Part shown: positions 5,024 to 5,227 of the stretch, in pieces
Position numbering within the stretch: position 1 is the stretch's first letter
Layout: each line of letters begins with the position of its first letter
From: Gemmatimonadota bacterium
GTDB lineage: Bacteria; Gemmatimonadota; Gemmatimonadetes; Gemmatimonadales; GWC2-71-9
Assembly: GCA_003221075.1 (NCBI GenBank)
Contig: QHUF01000084.1
Coordinates: 1 to 5,227 of the forward strand
Direction: 5' to 3'
Length of the DNA stretch: 5,227 bases
Notes under the pieces: generated by a model
What the model was told of the DNA's origin: nothing
Seen by the model: the letters and a program-made list of their open reading frames with translations, nothing else
Databases searched by the model: none
Position numbers and translations under genes: made by a program

Positions 5024-5227
5024 GGCCCTCGTGAAAGTGACCATCCGCAGTAGCCGACGCCAGTTCCTATGCCTCGCCGTCGTCGCCCTTGTGTGGCACG
5101 ATGTGGCGCGGGGCCAGAGCGCCGAGGAGCTTCGAGCGGCGGAGGAAACCGAGTTCCCCGGCCTTCGGCTGGTGGCCACCAGGAACGTGGACGCTCAGCT
5201 GAGCCTGCTGGGCATCCGGCTTGGCTA
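5019..5227 (+). CDS. Probable Tat-exported protein, N-terminal fragment, 3' truncated
   Basis: A reading frame open from the ATG at 5019 to the window end, 69 complete codons. Its N-terminus carries SSRRQFL (residues 11-17), matching the twin-arginine (Tat) consensus S/T-R-R-x-F-L, then a hydrophobic core (CLAVVALVW, 18-26) and a small-residue cleavage region near ARGQS (30-34). The protein is therefore probably exported, by Tat or alternatively by Sec. The mature part visible, starting about SAEELRAAEETEFPG, is acidic and helical in character and is not recognised, so no function is given. The start is uncertain: ATG 5019, GTG 5031 or GTG 5037; GTG 5031 gives a more typical short basic n-region (MKVTIRSSRR). 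It is divergent from the four-gene unit. The frame's signal-peptide structure is the main reason for preferring it over the antisense frame. Confidence 0.6.
   Translation, partial: MLALVKVTIRSSRRQFLCLAVVALVWHDVARGQSAEELRAAEETEFPGLRLVATRNVDAQLSLLGIRLG

Noticed and set aside
4999..5088. A 12-nt direct repeat CCGTCGTCGCCC at 4999-5010 and 5077-5088
   Set aside because: Low-complexity GC-rich sequence, only two copies, no flanking structure; likely chance or codon-usage driven.
4952..5179. N-terminal extension of the small membrane-protein frame up to 5179 on the minus strand
   Set aside because: The extension is rich in Arg, Ser and Thr without any domain character, runs antisense to a frame with a convincing export signal, and crosses the candidate promoters. 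A start at 4951 or 4939 is more reasonable.

Overview
This is a GC-rich bacterial chromosomal segment with dense packing, frequent GTG/TTG starts and many long but non-coding antisense frames. An S9 prolyl oligopeptidase, secreted esterases, DUF1761 and VOC-type proteins together resemble Acidobacteriota or Gemmatimonadota-like soil or metagenomic genomes. That assignment is inference from gene content; there is no rRNA or marker gene to fix it. I see no tRNA, rRNA, CRISPR array, transposase, integrase or phage gene.

Layout. (1) Positions 1-608, plus strand: the C-terminal catalytic part of a prolyl oligopeptidase, cut by the window start, with an intact Ser-Asp-His triad. (2) Positions 688-1850, minus strand: a likely two-gene unit, deoxyribose-phosphate aldolase (deoC) followed 41 bp later by a small DUF1761 membrane protein. 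It converges on the peptidase, and an inverted repeat lies in the gap. (3) Positions 1874-2770, plus strand: a UbiA-superfamily membrane prenyltransferase, divergent from deoC with only about 23 bp between the two start codons. (4) Positions 2809-4951, minus strand: a tightly packed four-gene unit, transcribed in the order small membrane protein, VOC-fold protein, exported alpha/beta-hydrolase (acetyl-esterase-like), RibD-C/DHFR-like reductase. The junctions are a 1-nt gap, an overlap of 20-35 nt and a 4-nt GTGA overlap, so co-transcription and translational coupling are very likely. A hairpin with a possible GCAA tetraloop separates this unit from the convergent prenyltransferase gene. (5) Positions 5019-5227, plus strand: the start of a gene encoding a probable Tat-exported protein, cut by the window end and divergent from the four-gene unit. 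A short AT-richer intergenic region (4952-5018) holds candidate promoter elements for both directions.

How the genes work together is mostly unclear. The peptidase and esterase suggest extracytoplasmic degradation of peptides and acylated carbohydrates. DeoC belongs to deoxynucleoside salvage, and the prenyltransferase to lipid-quinone, carotenoid or related isoprenoid metabolism. I found no convincing undescribed system. The most notable points are the overlapping four-gene unit, the apparent loss of metal ligands in the VOC protein, the altered phosphate-loop motif in DeoC and the very short divergent deoC/prenyltransferase spacer.
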